DNA of 64,000 bases from Treponema sp. Lineage in GTDB: Bacteria; Spirochaetota; Spirochaetia; Treponematales; Treponemataceae. Position numbers and translations under genes: made by a program. Shown here in pieces: positions 16,875-24,920 of the stretch. The DNA is taken from contig JAKSTN010000015.1 of NCBI GenBank assembly GCA_024402535.1, positions 1 to 64,000 of the forward strand, written 5' to 3'. The number at the start of each line of letters is the position of its first letter. Positions within the stretch are counted from its first letter, which is position 1. The notes beneath the pieces were generated by a model. That model was not told the DNA's origin. It made no database searches and worked only from the letters and a program-made list of their open reading frames with translations.

Positions 16875-18365
16875 TTATTTCACGAGCCAGCTTTTTGCTT
16901 TAAGGACCAGCTGGGTGCCATCCACATTGAGCTTAACATCTTTATCAAGGGGATTTATTGCAACCAGGGTATTGCCGCGCTTATAGCAAAGGGCTTCACC
17001 TTTTCCGCCTTTTGAAATCAGTTCAAAACTTGCAGTGTTCTGCAGGTCAGGATTTGAAAGGCGCATTTCGATAAGTTCCTTAATAAAGTGCCAGAGAGAT
17101 TTTTTATTTTTCATCTGGCTTTCAACATCAGGTCTTGATTTCTTTGTGTCCAGAGGAATGTAAAGTTCACTTTCCGGTGCGCTTGAAAAACCTGCATTCA
17201 AAGTCTTGTCCCACTGCATTGGAGTTCTGGAACCTGTTCTTCCGTATCCGCCTTCAACGCTTTCCTGTGTGTCAATATAACGCATTCCAATTTCGTCTCC
17301 GTAGTAAATGAAGGGAGCGCCAGGCATTGTTAAAAGGAAAACAAAGGCAAGCTTTGTCTGTTCTGTATCAAGGTGATAAGAAATGCGGTCCATATCGTGG
17401 TTTCCGCTTGGAATACAGATAAGTCCGTGTTCTCCGGCCTTTTTACGGATATCAGTATAGTAAGTCCAGAAATCTGTCAGGTCTCCGTTTCCTGCAAAAT
17501 AAGGATTTACGCGGAACAAGTCCAGATAGTGTGAAGGGCCGAAGTGGAGAAGGAAGTCCATGTCAAAGCCCGCACGAAGTGACTTGTCCGGTTCTCCCCA
17601 TTCAGAAACGATTGCCGCTTCAGGGAAGTCTTTATCAAGTCGTTTTCTGATTTCCTGCCAGAAGGTGATGATTCCTGTTGCATTTTCATCATCATTCTTG
17701 ATGAGTGAACTTGCCATATCAACACGGAATCCGTCACAACCCATGGAAAGCCAGAATTTCATGATGTCCCACATTGCTTCTTTTGTTGCGCGGGCTCCCG
17801 GATGGTTCATGGAAATCTGCCATGGCTTTTTTGGATCGGTTTTGAAAAATCCGTAATTTAAGGCTGGCTGGGTTGTGAAAAAGTTGGCTGCACAGTTACC
17901 GCGTTCGCAGAAACCTGAAAGTTCTCCGCGCACATTTGTTACGCCCTCGGTACTGCTTTCCCAGGCACTTTCTGTCCAGATGTAGCGGTGATGATATTCG
18001 TTTGGTTTCTTTACAGAAGACTTCATGCTTTCCTGAAACCATTTATGTTCAATTGCTGTGTGACCCGGAACCAGGTCCAGAAGAATATGCATGCCCCGTT
18101 TATGAACTTCTGTAAAAAGACGTCGTGCGTCTTCGTTTGTTCCGTAGCGCGGTGCAATTTTGTAATAATCAGAAATATCGTAACCTGCATCGTGGAAGGG
18201 ACTTTCAAAACACGGGTTCATCCAGATTGCATTGCATCCAAGTTCCTTAATGTAGTCAAGTTTTTCTATAATACCCTGAAGGTCTCCGATTCCGTCTCCG
18301 TTTGTGTCATTGAAGCTCTGAGGGTAGATTTCGTAAAAAACAGCAGTTTTAAGCCATTCCTGCAT
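16875..18365 (-). CDS. GH13 alpha-glucosidase / alpha-amylase family enzyme
   Basis: This 496-residue protein has the GH13 barrel: FYEIYPQSFNDTNGDGIGDL at the N-terminus (oligo-1,6-glucosidase-like), DLVPGHTA, GFRVDMAS with nucleophile D216, IVSEWGEP with acid/base E255, and SGNHDMDR with D324. It has no signal peptide and probably works in the cytoplasm on short alpha-glucans or related disaccharides. The ATG at 18365 is chosen because GGAG sits 7 nt upstream; that GGAG is part of an upstream in-frame ATG (18377) that itself lacks a ribosome binding site. The exact specificity (alpha-glucosidase, trehalose- or sucrose-type) cannot be read from the motifs. Confidence 0.9.
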   Translation of the reverse strand: MQEWLKTAVFYEIYPQSFNDTNGDGIGDLQGIIEKLDYIKELGCNAIWMNPCFESPFHDAGYDISDYYKIAPRYGTNEDARRLFTEVHKRGMHILLDLVPGHTAIEHKWFQESMKSSVKKPNEYHHRYIWTESAWESSTEGVTNVRGELSGFCERGNCAANFFTTQPALNYGFFKTDPKKPWQISMNHPGARATKEAMWDIMKFWLSMGCDGFRVDMASSLIKNDDENATGIITFWQEIRKRLDKDFPEAAIVSEWGEPDKSLRAGFDMDFLLHFGPSHYLDLFRVNPYFAGNGDLTDFWTYYTDIRKKAGEHGLICIPSGNHDMDRISYHLDTEQTKLAFVFLLTMPGAPFIYYGDEIGMRYIDTQESVEGGYGRTGSRTPMQWDKTLNAGFSSAPESELYIPLDTKKSRPDVESQMKNKKSLWHFIKELIEMRLSNPDLQNTASFELISKGGKGEALCYKRGNTLVAINPLDKDVKLNVDGTQLVLKAKSWLVK

Positions 18366-18461
18366 AATATTCTCCATAAAAATATAAAGTGTCTTCTATA
18401 TTGTTATATATAATATATTAAATTTTCATATTCGGCAAAAACTCTTATTTATAAAAAAGTA

Positions 18462-18498
18462 CTTTCATTTCATAATGTGAAAGTGGTATACTAGTATA
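18462..18498 (+). promoter_or_regulatory. uxuB control region: inverted repeat plus TATACTAGTATA operator
   Basis: TATACTAGTATA at 18487-18498 is the same palindrome as upstream of the xylanase and, in 10-bp form, of uxuA. Directly before it ACTTTCA...TGTGAAAGT (18462-18485) forms a second inverted repeat that could bind another factor. The uxuB ribosome binding site TTGGAGG follows at about 18521. Confidence 0.65.
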
Positions 18499-18536
18499 TT
18501 AGTTAAGGGTTTAGAACCTTTGGAGGATTAATTTAT

Positions 18537-20150
18537 ATGAAACTCACACTTGAAGGAATCAGCAATAAATCAGAATGGGAATCAAAAGGCTATTCACTGC
18601 CAACTTTTGATTTTGAAAAAGTAAATAAAAATACACGTGAAAATCCTTTCTGGATTCACTTTGGAGCAGGAAATATCTTCCGCGCTTTTCAGGCAAATGT
18701 TGTTCAGAATCTTTTAAATAACGGAACACTGGACCGTGGACTTGTTGTTGCAGAAGGCTATGATTATGAAATCATCGAAAAGATGTACCGCCCTCATGAC
18801 AACATCGGCGCTCTTGTAACTCTTAAGGCTTCAGGTTCCGTAGAAAAAACAGTTGTTGGCTCTATTATGGAAAGTCTTACAGCTGACTCAAACAACGATG
18901 CAGACTGGAACCGCCTGAAGGAAATCTTCCGTAAAGATTCTCTTCAGATGGTTTCATTTACAATTACAGAAAAAGGTTATGTTCTCCAGAATGCACAAGG
19001 CGTTTATTCTCCATTTGTTGAAGAAGATATGAAAGCCGGACCTTCAAAACCTCAGTCTTATATGGGAAAAGTTGTCGGACTTCTTTATGAACGTTATGTA
19101 AACGGCGAAAAACCTGTTGCCATGGTCAGCATGGATAATTGCAGTCATAACGGTGACAAGCTTAAGGCCGCAGTTCTTGGTCTTGCAGAAGCATGGGAAA
19201 AGAACGGAGTTTGTAAAGCAGGATTCCTTGCATACTGTACAAATCCTTCAAAAGTAACTTTCCCTTGGAGCATGATCGATAAAATTACTCCACGTCCTGA
19301 CGCAAATATTGAAAAGATTCTTAATGATGATGGCATTGAAGAACTTGCTCCTGTAATCACAAGCAAGAAAACTTACGTTGCTCCATTTGTAAACGCAGAA
19401 GAATGTCAGTATCTGGTTATTGAAGATGCATTCCCTAACGGAAAGCCTGCTCTTGAAAAGGGCGGCATTATTTATACTCAGAGAGAAACTGTAGATAAAG
19501 TTGAAAAAATGAAAGTCTGCACATGTTTGAATCCTCTTCATACAGCTCTTGCTGTTTCAGGATGTCTTCTTGGCTACACACTTATTTCGAAAGAAATGGC
19601 AGATGCAGATCTTAAGAAGATGATTGAAATTGCAGGTTACACAGAAGGACTTCCTGTTGTAGTTGATCCAAAAATCCTTTCTCCAAAACAGTTCATTGAT
19701 GAAGTTGTAAATATCCGTATTCCAAATCCGTTCATGCCTGATACTCCTCAGCGCATCGCATGTGATACATCTCAGAAACTTTCAATTCGCTTCGGTGAAA
19801 CAATTAAAGCTTACCAGAAAAACGGAATGGATGTAGACAGTCTTAAAGTTATTCCAATGGTTTTTGCTCTCTGGATGCGCTATCTTATGGCAATTGATGA
19901 TGAAGGTAAAGCATTTGAACTTTCTCCTGATCCACTTCTTTCTCAGGTTACACCAGTAGTTGCCGGAATCAAACTTGGTGAAGCTTTTGATGTTCACGCT
20001 GTTTGTTCACAGATCCTTTGTCGTGAAGACATTTTTGGTCAGGATCTTTACAAGACAAATATCGCAGGAAAAGTAGAAAAGATTTTCGCAGAACTTTGTT
20101 CGGGAACAGGTGCTGTTCGCCGTGTAATTCACGAAACCGTAAGTAAATAA
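18537..20150 (+). CDS. uxuB: Fructuronate reductase (D-mannonate oxidoreductase)
   Basis: This 537-residue protein belongs to the long-chain mannitol dehydrogenase family. It has an N-terminal NAD-binding part (WIHFGAGNIFRAF), the VSMDNCSHNGDK segment and the family catalytic stretch KVCTCLNPLHTAL with the Lys/Asn/His residues. In this context it reduces D-fructuronate to D-mannonate, the step between UxaC and UxuA; tagaturonate reductase or mannitol dehydrogenase would be alternatives, but the neighbours favour UxuB. TTTGGAGG precedes the ATG. It begins the main uronate cluster and has the ATACTAGTAT operator upstream. Confidence 0.88.
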   Translation: MKLTLEGISNKSEWESKGYSLPTFDFEKVNKNTRENPFWIHFGAGNIFRAFQANVVQNLLNNGTLDRGLVVAEGYDYEIIEKMYRPHDNIGALVTLKASGSVEKTVVGSIMESLTADSNNDADWNRLKEIFRKDSLQMVSFTITEKGYVLQNAQGVYSPFVEEDMKAGPSKPQSYMGKVVGLLYERYVNGEKPVAMVSMDNCSHNGDKLKAAVLGLAEAWEKNGVCKAGFLAYCTNPSKVTFPWSMIDKITPRPDANIEKILNDDGIEELAPVITSKKTYVAPFVNAEECQYLVIEDAFPNGKPALEKGGIIYTQRETVDKVEKMKVCTCLNPLHTALAVSGCLLGYTLISKEMADADLKKMIEIAGYTEGLPVVVDPKILSPKQFIDEVVNIRIPNPFMPDTPQRIACDTSQKLSIRFGETIKAYQKNGMDVDSLKVIPMVFALWMRYLMAIDDEGKAFELSPDPLLSQVTPVVAGIKLGEAFDVHAVCSQILCREDIFGQDLYKTNIAGKVEKIFAELCSGTGAVRRVIHETVSK

Positions 20151-20155
20151 ACTTA

Positions 20156-20192
20156 TTGTGATATCAGTTCAAGTAATGTTATAATCATTTTT
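20156..20192 (+). promoter_or_regulatory. Promoter of the lipid-kinase-like gene, apparently leaderless
   Basis: TTGTGA (20156-20161), 18 bp, TATAAT (20180-20185), then 7 nt to the ATG at 20193. No Shine-Dalgarno sequence is visible. The gene therefore may have its own start inside the uronate cluster. Confidence 0.6.
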
Positions 20193-21050
20193 ATGAAATA
20201 CGTGCTTTATAATCCTCTTGCCAGTAATAAAACTGGTGAGAAAATTGCAAAACAGTTTGTAGTTACAGAAGGTCTGGATAAAACTCCTGGTGACCTGGTT
20301 TACAGAAATATTACTACTCTGGATTTACGTTTCCAGATGGAAAGTTTGTATCCTGGAGATGATGTTTATATCGTTGGTGGTGGTGGAACAATTCTTCGTT
20401 TCGCTCAGGAAATCCGCGGTATGGAAATCAAAAACAATCTGTACTTCAGTCCATCTGGAGCAGGTAACGATTTCTTTAATGACATTGCCAAACCTGGTGA
20501 AAAATACACCCGTGTAAACGATTACATCAAGCACGTTCATAAATGTGAGATTGAAGGTAAAAAACGCTTCTTCCTTACAGATGTAGGTCTTGGTGTAGAC
20601 GGTTATAGCTGTGCCTGCGGTGAAGAAGCCCGTGCTCAGGACAGTACTAAAGACTTCAACTACAGTAAAGCTGTTATCGACGGCGTTCTTGGAAAATATG
20701 ATCCTTGCGGTTGTTCTATTATTGTAGATGGCGGTGAAGAAGAATATTTCGAAAATGTCTGGGTTGCTTCTACTATGGCCGGAACAATGTACGGTGGAGG
20801 TGTAAAAATTGCACCAACTTACAACCGTCTTACTGCAGATTATCTTGAACTTGTAATTTTTGAAAATAAAGGAAGACTCGGAACTCTTATGAAATTTCCG
20901 AAATTCGTAAAAGGTATGCATGAAGGTAAGGTAAAAGGATCTCATGTTTTCCGCGGAAAACGTATTGAAATCTATTTTACAAAGCCACGTGATGCCCAGA
21001 TTGATGGTGAAGTTTTCCGTAACGTAAAACATTACGTTGCTGAATTCTAA
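20193..21050 (+). CDS. Diacylglycerol/sphingosine kinase-family protein with altered GGDGT motif
   Basis: This 285-residue protein resembles the DAGK/YegS family of lipid or small-molecule kinases. The nucleotide-binding motif, usually GGDGT, reads VGGGGTILRF here, so the aspartate is replaced by glycine. SGAGNDFF matches the family GTxNDFA-type motif, GGGVKIAPTYNRLTAD fits the second domain, and AQIDGEVF matches the C-terminal DGE motif. There is no membrane segment. It lies between uxuB and uxaC but has its own promoter and is followed by a terminator, so it may not belong to uronate metabolism. Loss of the Asp may mean weak or altered activity. Substrate is unknown. Confidence 0.75.
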   Translation: MKYVLYNPLASNKTGEKIAKQFVVTEGLDKTPGDLVYRNITTLDLRFQMESLYPGDDVYIVGGGGTILRFAQEIRGMEIKNNLYFSPSGAGNDFFNDIAKPGEKYTRVNDYIKHVHKCEIEGKKRFFLTDVGLGVDGYSCACGEEARAQDSTKDFNYSKAVIDGVLGKYDPCGCSIIVDGGEEEYFENVWVASTMAGTMYGGGVKIAPTYNRLTADYLELVIFENKGRLGTLMKFPKFVKGMHEGKVKGSHVFRGKRIEIYFTKPRDAQIDGEVFRNVKHYVAEF

Positions 21051-21057
21051 TTGATAT

Positions 21058-21086
21058 GGTCCCTTCGGGGACCAAAAAATTTTTCT
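21058..21086 (+). terminator. Terminator after the lipid-kinase-like gene
   Basis: GGTCCC-TTCG-GGGACC followed by AAAAAATTTTTCT. A stable UUCG tetraloop and a short U-run make a plausible intrinsic terminator just before uxaC. Confidence 0.75.
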
Positions 21087-21097
21087 ATTGAGCTTAA

Positions 21098-21107
21098 ATA
21101 CTAGAAT
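21098..21107 (+). promoter_or_regulatory. Degenerate operator copy before uxaC
   Basis: ATACTAGAAT matches nine of ten positions of the ATACTAGTAT palindrome and ends 10 bp before the uxaC ATG. It could be a weak fourth site or chance. Confidence 0.35.
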
Positions 21108-21117
21108 GGAAGTAAAA

Positions 21118-22554
21118 ATGAAACCTTTTCTTGATGAAGACTTTATCTTAAAAACAGAAACTGCACAGAAATTGTTCCACACATATGCAGAAAAAATGCC
21201 GGTATTTGATTTTCATAACCATCTTTCTGCAAAAGAAATTTATGAAGACAAAAGTCTTGGAAACCTTGCAAATGCCTGGCTTGACGGTGATCATTATAAA
21301 TGGCGCCAGATGCGTTCTTACGGCGTTCCTGAAAATCTTGTAACAGGAAAAACCGACGACTTCAAGCGCTTCATGGCATATGTATATACAATCCAGGGTG
21401 CTGTGGGAAATCCGCTTTACCACTGGACTCACCTTGAACTGCAGCGTTACTTCGGTATTACAGAACCTCTTACTCCGGGAAATGCAGAAGAGGTATGGAA
21501 TAAATGTAATGAAAAACTTGCATCAAAAGAATTTTCTGTAAGAAATCTTCTTCGTATGCAGAATGTAAAAGTTCTTTGTACAACTGATGATCCTGCTGAT
21601 TCTCTTGAATGGCATAAAAAAATCCGTGACGATAATTTTGAAATTAAAGTTCTTCCAAGTTTCCGTCCTGACGGTGCTATGGGAATTTCAAAACCTACAT
21701 TCTGTGAATACATTAAAAAACTTTCTGAAGTTTCAGGAAGAAAAATTGAAACTTTTGCAGACCTTATTATGGCACTGGAAGACAGGGCAGACTTCTTCAA
21801 GGAAATGGGAAGCCTTGTCAGTGACATGAGTCTTGAAACAGATTTCTTTGTTCCTGCTACTTACGAAGAAGCTGACGCAATTTTCAAATCAGCTCTCCGC
21901 GGTAAAGAACTTTCAGCTGAAGACGTAATCACTTATCAAAGTTACCTTCTTATTCAGCTTGGTATTATTTATAAAGAACGTGGATTTGTAATGCAACTTC
22001 ATGTCGGGGCAATCCGTGACAATAACAAATCTCTTCTTGCAAAAGCCGGAAACAATGTTGGTAACGATTCTCTTGCAGACTTCAATTATATCGCTCAGAT
22101 TGGTGGACTTCTTGATGCAATAAATAATCTTTCAGGACTTCCAAAAACTGTACTTTATAATCTGAATCCAAAAGATAATGAAGCGCTTGCAACAATGTGC
22201 GGAAACTTCTGGGAAAACGATGACGCAGAAATCAGTCTTGAAGATCTGGCTGAAGGAAAACCTGCACGTGTTCAGTTCGGTCCTGCCTGGTGGTTCTGTG
22301 ACCATAAAGACGGTATTGAAGAACAGCTTCGCGTTTATTCACGTACAAATCTGCTTGGTGGATTTATCGGCATGCTGACAGACAGCCGTAGTTTCCTTTC
22401 ATTCCCTCGTCATGAATATTTCAGAAGAATCCTCTGTAATTTTATTGGGGAAAAAGTTGAAAACGGTGAATACCCTTGGAATGAAAAACAGCTTGGAAAA
22501 ATGGTGGAAGACATCTGCTGGAATAATGCAGAAAAGTTCTTTTGCGGTAAATAA
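21118..22554 (+). CDS. uxaC: Glucuronate isomerase
   Basis: This 478-residue enzyme isomerises D-glucuronate to D-fructuronate (and galacturonate to tagaturonate) in the cytoplasm. Family features are the N-terminal KPFLDEDFILKTETA, the metal-type FDFHNHLSA motif, the GDHYKWRQMR segment and LHVGAIRDNN; the length is the usual 470. The ATG at 21118 is chosen because GGAAG lies 5 nt upstream and the protein then begins like UxaC; an ATG at 21106 is in frame. The cluster order uxaC-kdgA-kdgK, all on the plus strand, supports a glucuronate role. Confidence 0.95.
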   Translation: MKPFLDEDFILKTETAQKLFHTYAEKMPVFDFHNHLSAKEIYEDKSLGNLANAWLDGDHYKWRQMRSYGVPENLVTGKTDDFKRFMAYVYTIQGAVGNPLYHWTHLELQRYFGITEPLTPGNAEEVWNKCNEKLASKEFSVRNLLRMQNVKVLCTTDDPADSLEWHKKIRDDNFEIKVLPSFRPDGAMGISKPTFCEYIKKLSEVSGRKIETFADLIMALEDRADFFKEMGSLVSDMSLETDFFVPATYEEADAIFKSALRGKELSAEDVITYQSYLLIQLGIIYKERGFVMQLHVGAIRDNNKSLLAKAGNNVGNDSLADFNYIAQIGGLLDAINNLSGLPKTVLYNLNPKDNEALATMCGNFWENDDAEISLEDLAEGKPARVQFGPAWWFCDHKDGIEEQLRVYSRTNLLGGFIGMLTDSRSFLSFPRHEYFRRILCNFIGEKVENGEYPWNEKQLGKMVEDICWNNAEKFFCGK

Positions 22555-22579
22555 TAAAAGAAAATAATGGAGTTATATT

Positions 22580-23203
22580 ATGGATATTTTTGAAGAAGTT
22601 GGAAAAATCAGAATTGTACCTGTAGTAGTACTTAATGATGCAGAAAAGGCTGTTCCTCTGGCAGAAGCTCTCTGTAAAGGTGGACTTCCATGTGCTGAAG
22701 TTACTTTCCGTACAGATGCCGCAGAAGAATCTATTAAAAGAATCGCAAAAGCAAGACCTGACATGCTGGTAGGAGCGGGAACTGTTCTTAGTCCTGAACA
22801 GGCTGACCGTGCAATGGCAGCAGGTGCAAAATTTATTGTAAGCCCAGGCCTTAATCCAAAAGTTGTAGAACACTGTCTTAAAAATAATTATCCTGTTTGT
22901 CCTGGAATCATGACACCAACTGAAATAGAACTTGCTATGAGCTTTGGTCTTGAACGTGTAAAGTTTTTCCCAGCAGAACAGGCAGGTGGTCTTAAAATGA
23001 TTAAGGCACTTGCAGCTCCATACACAAAGCTTAAGTTCATGCCAACTGGCGGTCTTAATGCACAGAATATTACAGAATATCTTGCATACGAAAAAAACTT
23101 TGCCTGTGGCGGAAGCTGGATGTGTGCCGGTAAACTGGTAAATGAAAACAAATTTGATGAAATCGAAAAGCTGACTGCAGAAGCTGCAGCACTTACAAAA
23201 TAA
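22580..23203 (+). CDS. kdgA: KDPG/KHG aldolase
   Basis: This 207-residue class I aldolase splits 2-dehydro-3-deoxy-6-phosphogluconate into pyruvate and glyceraldehyde-3-phosphate. It shows EVTFRT (catalytic Glu and phosphate contacts), VGAGTVLSPEQ, VKFFPAEQAGG with the Schiff-base lysine, and MPTGGLN. Length and motifs match the Eda/KdgA family. It follows uxaC by 25 nt, with ATGGAGTT as ribosome binding site, and precedes kdgK by 17 nt, so the three form an operon. Confidence 0.95.
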   Translation: MDIFEEVGKIRIVPVVVLNDAEKAVPLAEALCKGGLPCAEVTFRTDAAEESIKRIAKARPDMLVGAGTVLSPEQADRAMAAGAKFIVSPGLNPKVVEHCLKNNYPVCPGIMTPTEIELAMSFGLERVKFFPAEQAGGLKMIKALAAPYTKLKFMPTGGLNAQNITEYLAYEKNFACGGSWMCAGKLVNENKFDEIEKLTAEAAALTK

Positions 23204-23220
23204 ATAAAGGGGAACAAAAA

Positions 23221-24240
23221 ATGAAAGTTGTTACATTCGGTGAACTTATGCTGAGACTTGAACCTGCAGGATACTACCGCTTCGTTCAGGTTGATACAAT
23301 GACATCTACATTTGGTGGCGGCGAAGCAAACGTTGCCGTAAGCCTTGCAAATTACGGGCTGGACGCTTACTACGTAACAAAGCTTCCAAAACATGAAATC
23401 GGCCAGAGTGCTGTAAACAGTCTCCGCCGTTACGGCGTTCACACTGAATACATTGTTCGTGGCGGAGACCGTGTAGGTATTTATTACAATGAACGCGGAG
23501 CTTCACAGCGCGGATCAAAATGTATTTACGACCGTGCAGGTTCTTCTATTCAGACTGCAGATCCAAGTGATTTTAATTGGACTGAAATCATGAAGGATGC
23601 AAAATGGTTCCACATCACAGGAATCACTCCGGCTCTTGGACCAAACATGGTACAGGCCTGTATTGAAGGTGCTAAGGCTGCAAAAGCTGCAGGTGCTGTT
23701 GTAAGCTGCGACCTGAACTACCGCGGAAAGCTTTGGACAAAAGAACAGGCTCGTGAAGCCATGACAGAAATCTGTAAATATGTTGATGTTTGTATTTCAA
23801 ACGAAGATGATGCAAACGACGTATTCGGAATCAAAGCTGAAAACACAGATACAACAAAAGGTGAACTTTCAACAGAAGGTTACAAATCAGTTGCAAAGCA
23901 GCTTAAAGATAAATTCGGATTCCAGAAAGTTGCAATCACACTTCGTTCTTCAATCAATGCAAACCGCAATGACTGGCAGGCTCTTCTTTATGATGGAACT
24001 GATTTCTGTTTCTCTAAGAAATACGAAATGTACATCGTTGACCGCGTAGGCGGCGGTGACAGTTTCGGTGGCGGTCTTATTTACGCTCTCTTAAACGGTA
24101 AATCAACTCAGGAATCTGTTGAGTTTGCAGTTGCAGCAAGCTGTCTGAAGCATTCAATTGAAGGCGACTACAACATGGTAAGTGTTGATGAAGTTGAAAA
24201 ACTGGCCGCCGGAAATGGCTCAGGCCGTATACAACGTTAG
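23221..24240 (+). CDS. kdgK: 2-dehydro-3-deoxygluconokinase (PfkB family)
   Basis: This 339-residue ribokinase-family enzyme phosphorylates KDG to KDPG, the step between UxuA and KdgA. Motifs are FGELMLRLEP at the N-terminus, GGGEANVAVSLANYG (substrate-binding Gly motif) and DRVGGGDSFGGGLIYAL (catalytic Asp and anion hole). AAGGGGAAC precedes the ATG. It is the last gene of the uronate operon; its stop is overlapped by a small hairpin. Confidence 0.95.
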   Translation: MKVVTFGELMLRLEPAGYYRFVQVDTMTSTFGGGEANVAVSLANYGLDAYYVTKLPKHEIGQSAVNSLRRYGVHTEYIVRGGDRVGIYYNERGASQRGSKCIYDRAGSSIQTADPSDFNWTEIMKDAKWFHITGITPALGPNMVQACIEGAKAAKAAGAVVSCDLNYRGKLWTKEQAREAMTEICKYVDVCISNEDDANDVFGIKAENTDTTKGELSTEGYKSVAKQLKDKFGFQKVAITLRSSINANRNDWQALLYDGTDFCFSKKYEMYIVDRVGGGDSFGGGLIYALLNGKSTQESVEFAVAASCLKHSIEGDYNMVSVDEVEKLAAGNGSGRIQR

Positions 24241-24328
24241 CAGTTTTGCTATGCAAAACTGCAGGTATGTGAAAAACTATAAACTTTGCGGGGTGTAACT
24301 TTCAAACCCCGCAGACGTTATTTTTTTG
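24240..24328 (+). terminator. Stem-loops ending the uronate operon, partly inside the convergent gene
   Basis: GCAGTTTTGC-TAT-GCAAAACTGC (24240-24262) overlaps the kdgK stop. A second stem, TGCGGGGT...ACCCCGCA (24287-24313), followed by a T-run at 24322-24328, lies within the 3' end of the convergent phosphoesterase gene. The second is the likelier terminator. Confidence 0.55.
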
Positions 24329-24900
24329 AAGGCAGCATCAATATAGCTGCCTTTTATTGTTAACACGCAGAAACTTTTTTCTGTTCCGCCCCGGGGAAGA
24401 CTTATTGAACCTGGACAGATTAAGTGTTTTCCGTTTTCATAGTATGTGTGACGGGCAATGTGAGTGTGTCCGTGAAGGATAATTGAACATTCGTTTTCTT
24501 CTGCCTGTTCAAGAAGAATCTCATCGCCAAAATATACGCCCTGTATATGTCCATGTGAAATAAATAATTTTTTTCCTGCTGCTTCTAAAATTACATTTTC
24601 GGGAACGTCCATAGAGTGGGGCGGAATGTCTGTCGGTATATAATCGGGGTCGCCGTTACCACGGACAAAAACAGAAACTGGCGGAAACAGTTTTTCATCT
24701 TTGGAATTTGTACAGGCTGAATCAAAAAGACTTCCGTAATCGTATGCACCGTCACCACAAAAAATAAGTGCGTCGCAAAACGATGAAAAAGATTCAAGAA
24801 TTATACGGAAATTGTCAGTATTTCTGTGAGAGTCTGAAATGACAAGAATTGTCGCTTCTTCTAAATGTGCCAGTCGTTCGAAATCTTCAGGTTTGTTCAT
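24277..24900 (-). CDS. YfcE/MJ0936-type metallophosphoesterase
   Basis: This 207-residue protein has the calcineurin-like phosphoesterase motifs in order: SDSHRN (D-x-H), CGDGAYD (GD), VRGNGDPD (GN), SHGH and LHGHTH. Such proteins use two metal ions to hydrolyse phosphodiesters or phosphomonoesters in the cytoplasm. The length is a little above the usual 160-180 residues. It starts 20 nt after the stop of the upstream lipoprotein gene and is probably co-transcribed with it. Its substrate is not apparent. Confidence 0.88.
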   Translation of the reverse strand: MNKPEDFERLAHLEEATILVISDSHRNTDNFRIILESFSSFCDALIFCGDGAYDYGSLFDSACTNSKDEKLFPPVSVFVRGNGDPDYIPTDIPPHSMDVPENVILEAAGKKLFISHGHIQGVYFGDEILLEQAEENECSIILHGHTHIARHTYYENGKHLICPGSISLPRGGTEKSFCVLTIKGSYIDAAFKKITSAGFESYTPQSL

Positions 24901-24920
24901 GCCTTTTTTTTGTTTGCGTT

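Noticed and set aside
20325-21182. 285-residue open frame on the minus strand opposite the lipid-kinase-like gene
   Set aside because: It is Phe/Ser/Cys-rich with no recognisable domain and lies entirely opposite a well-supported gene; it is an antisense shadow.
22442-23442. Two minus-strand open frames opposite kdgA and kdgK
   Set aside because: No motifs, and both opposite strands encode certain enzymes.
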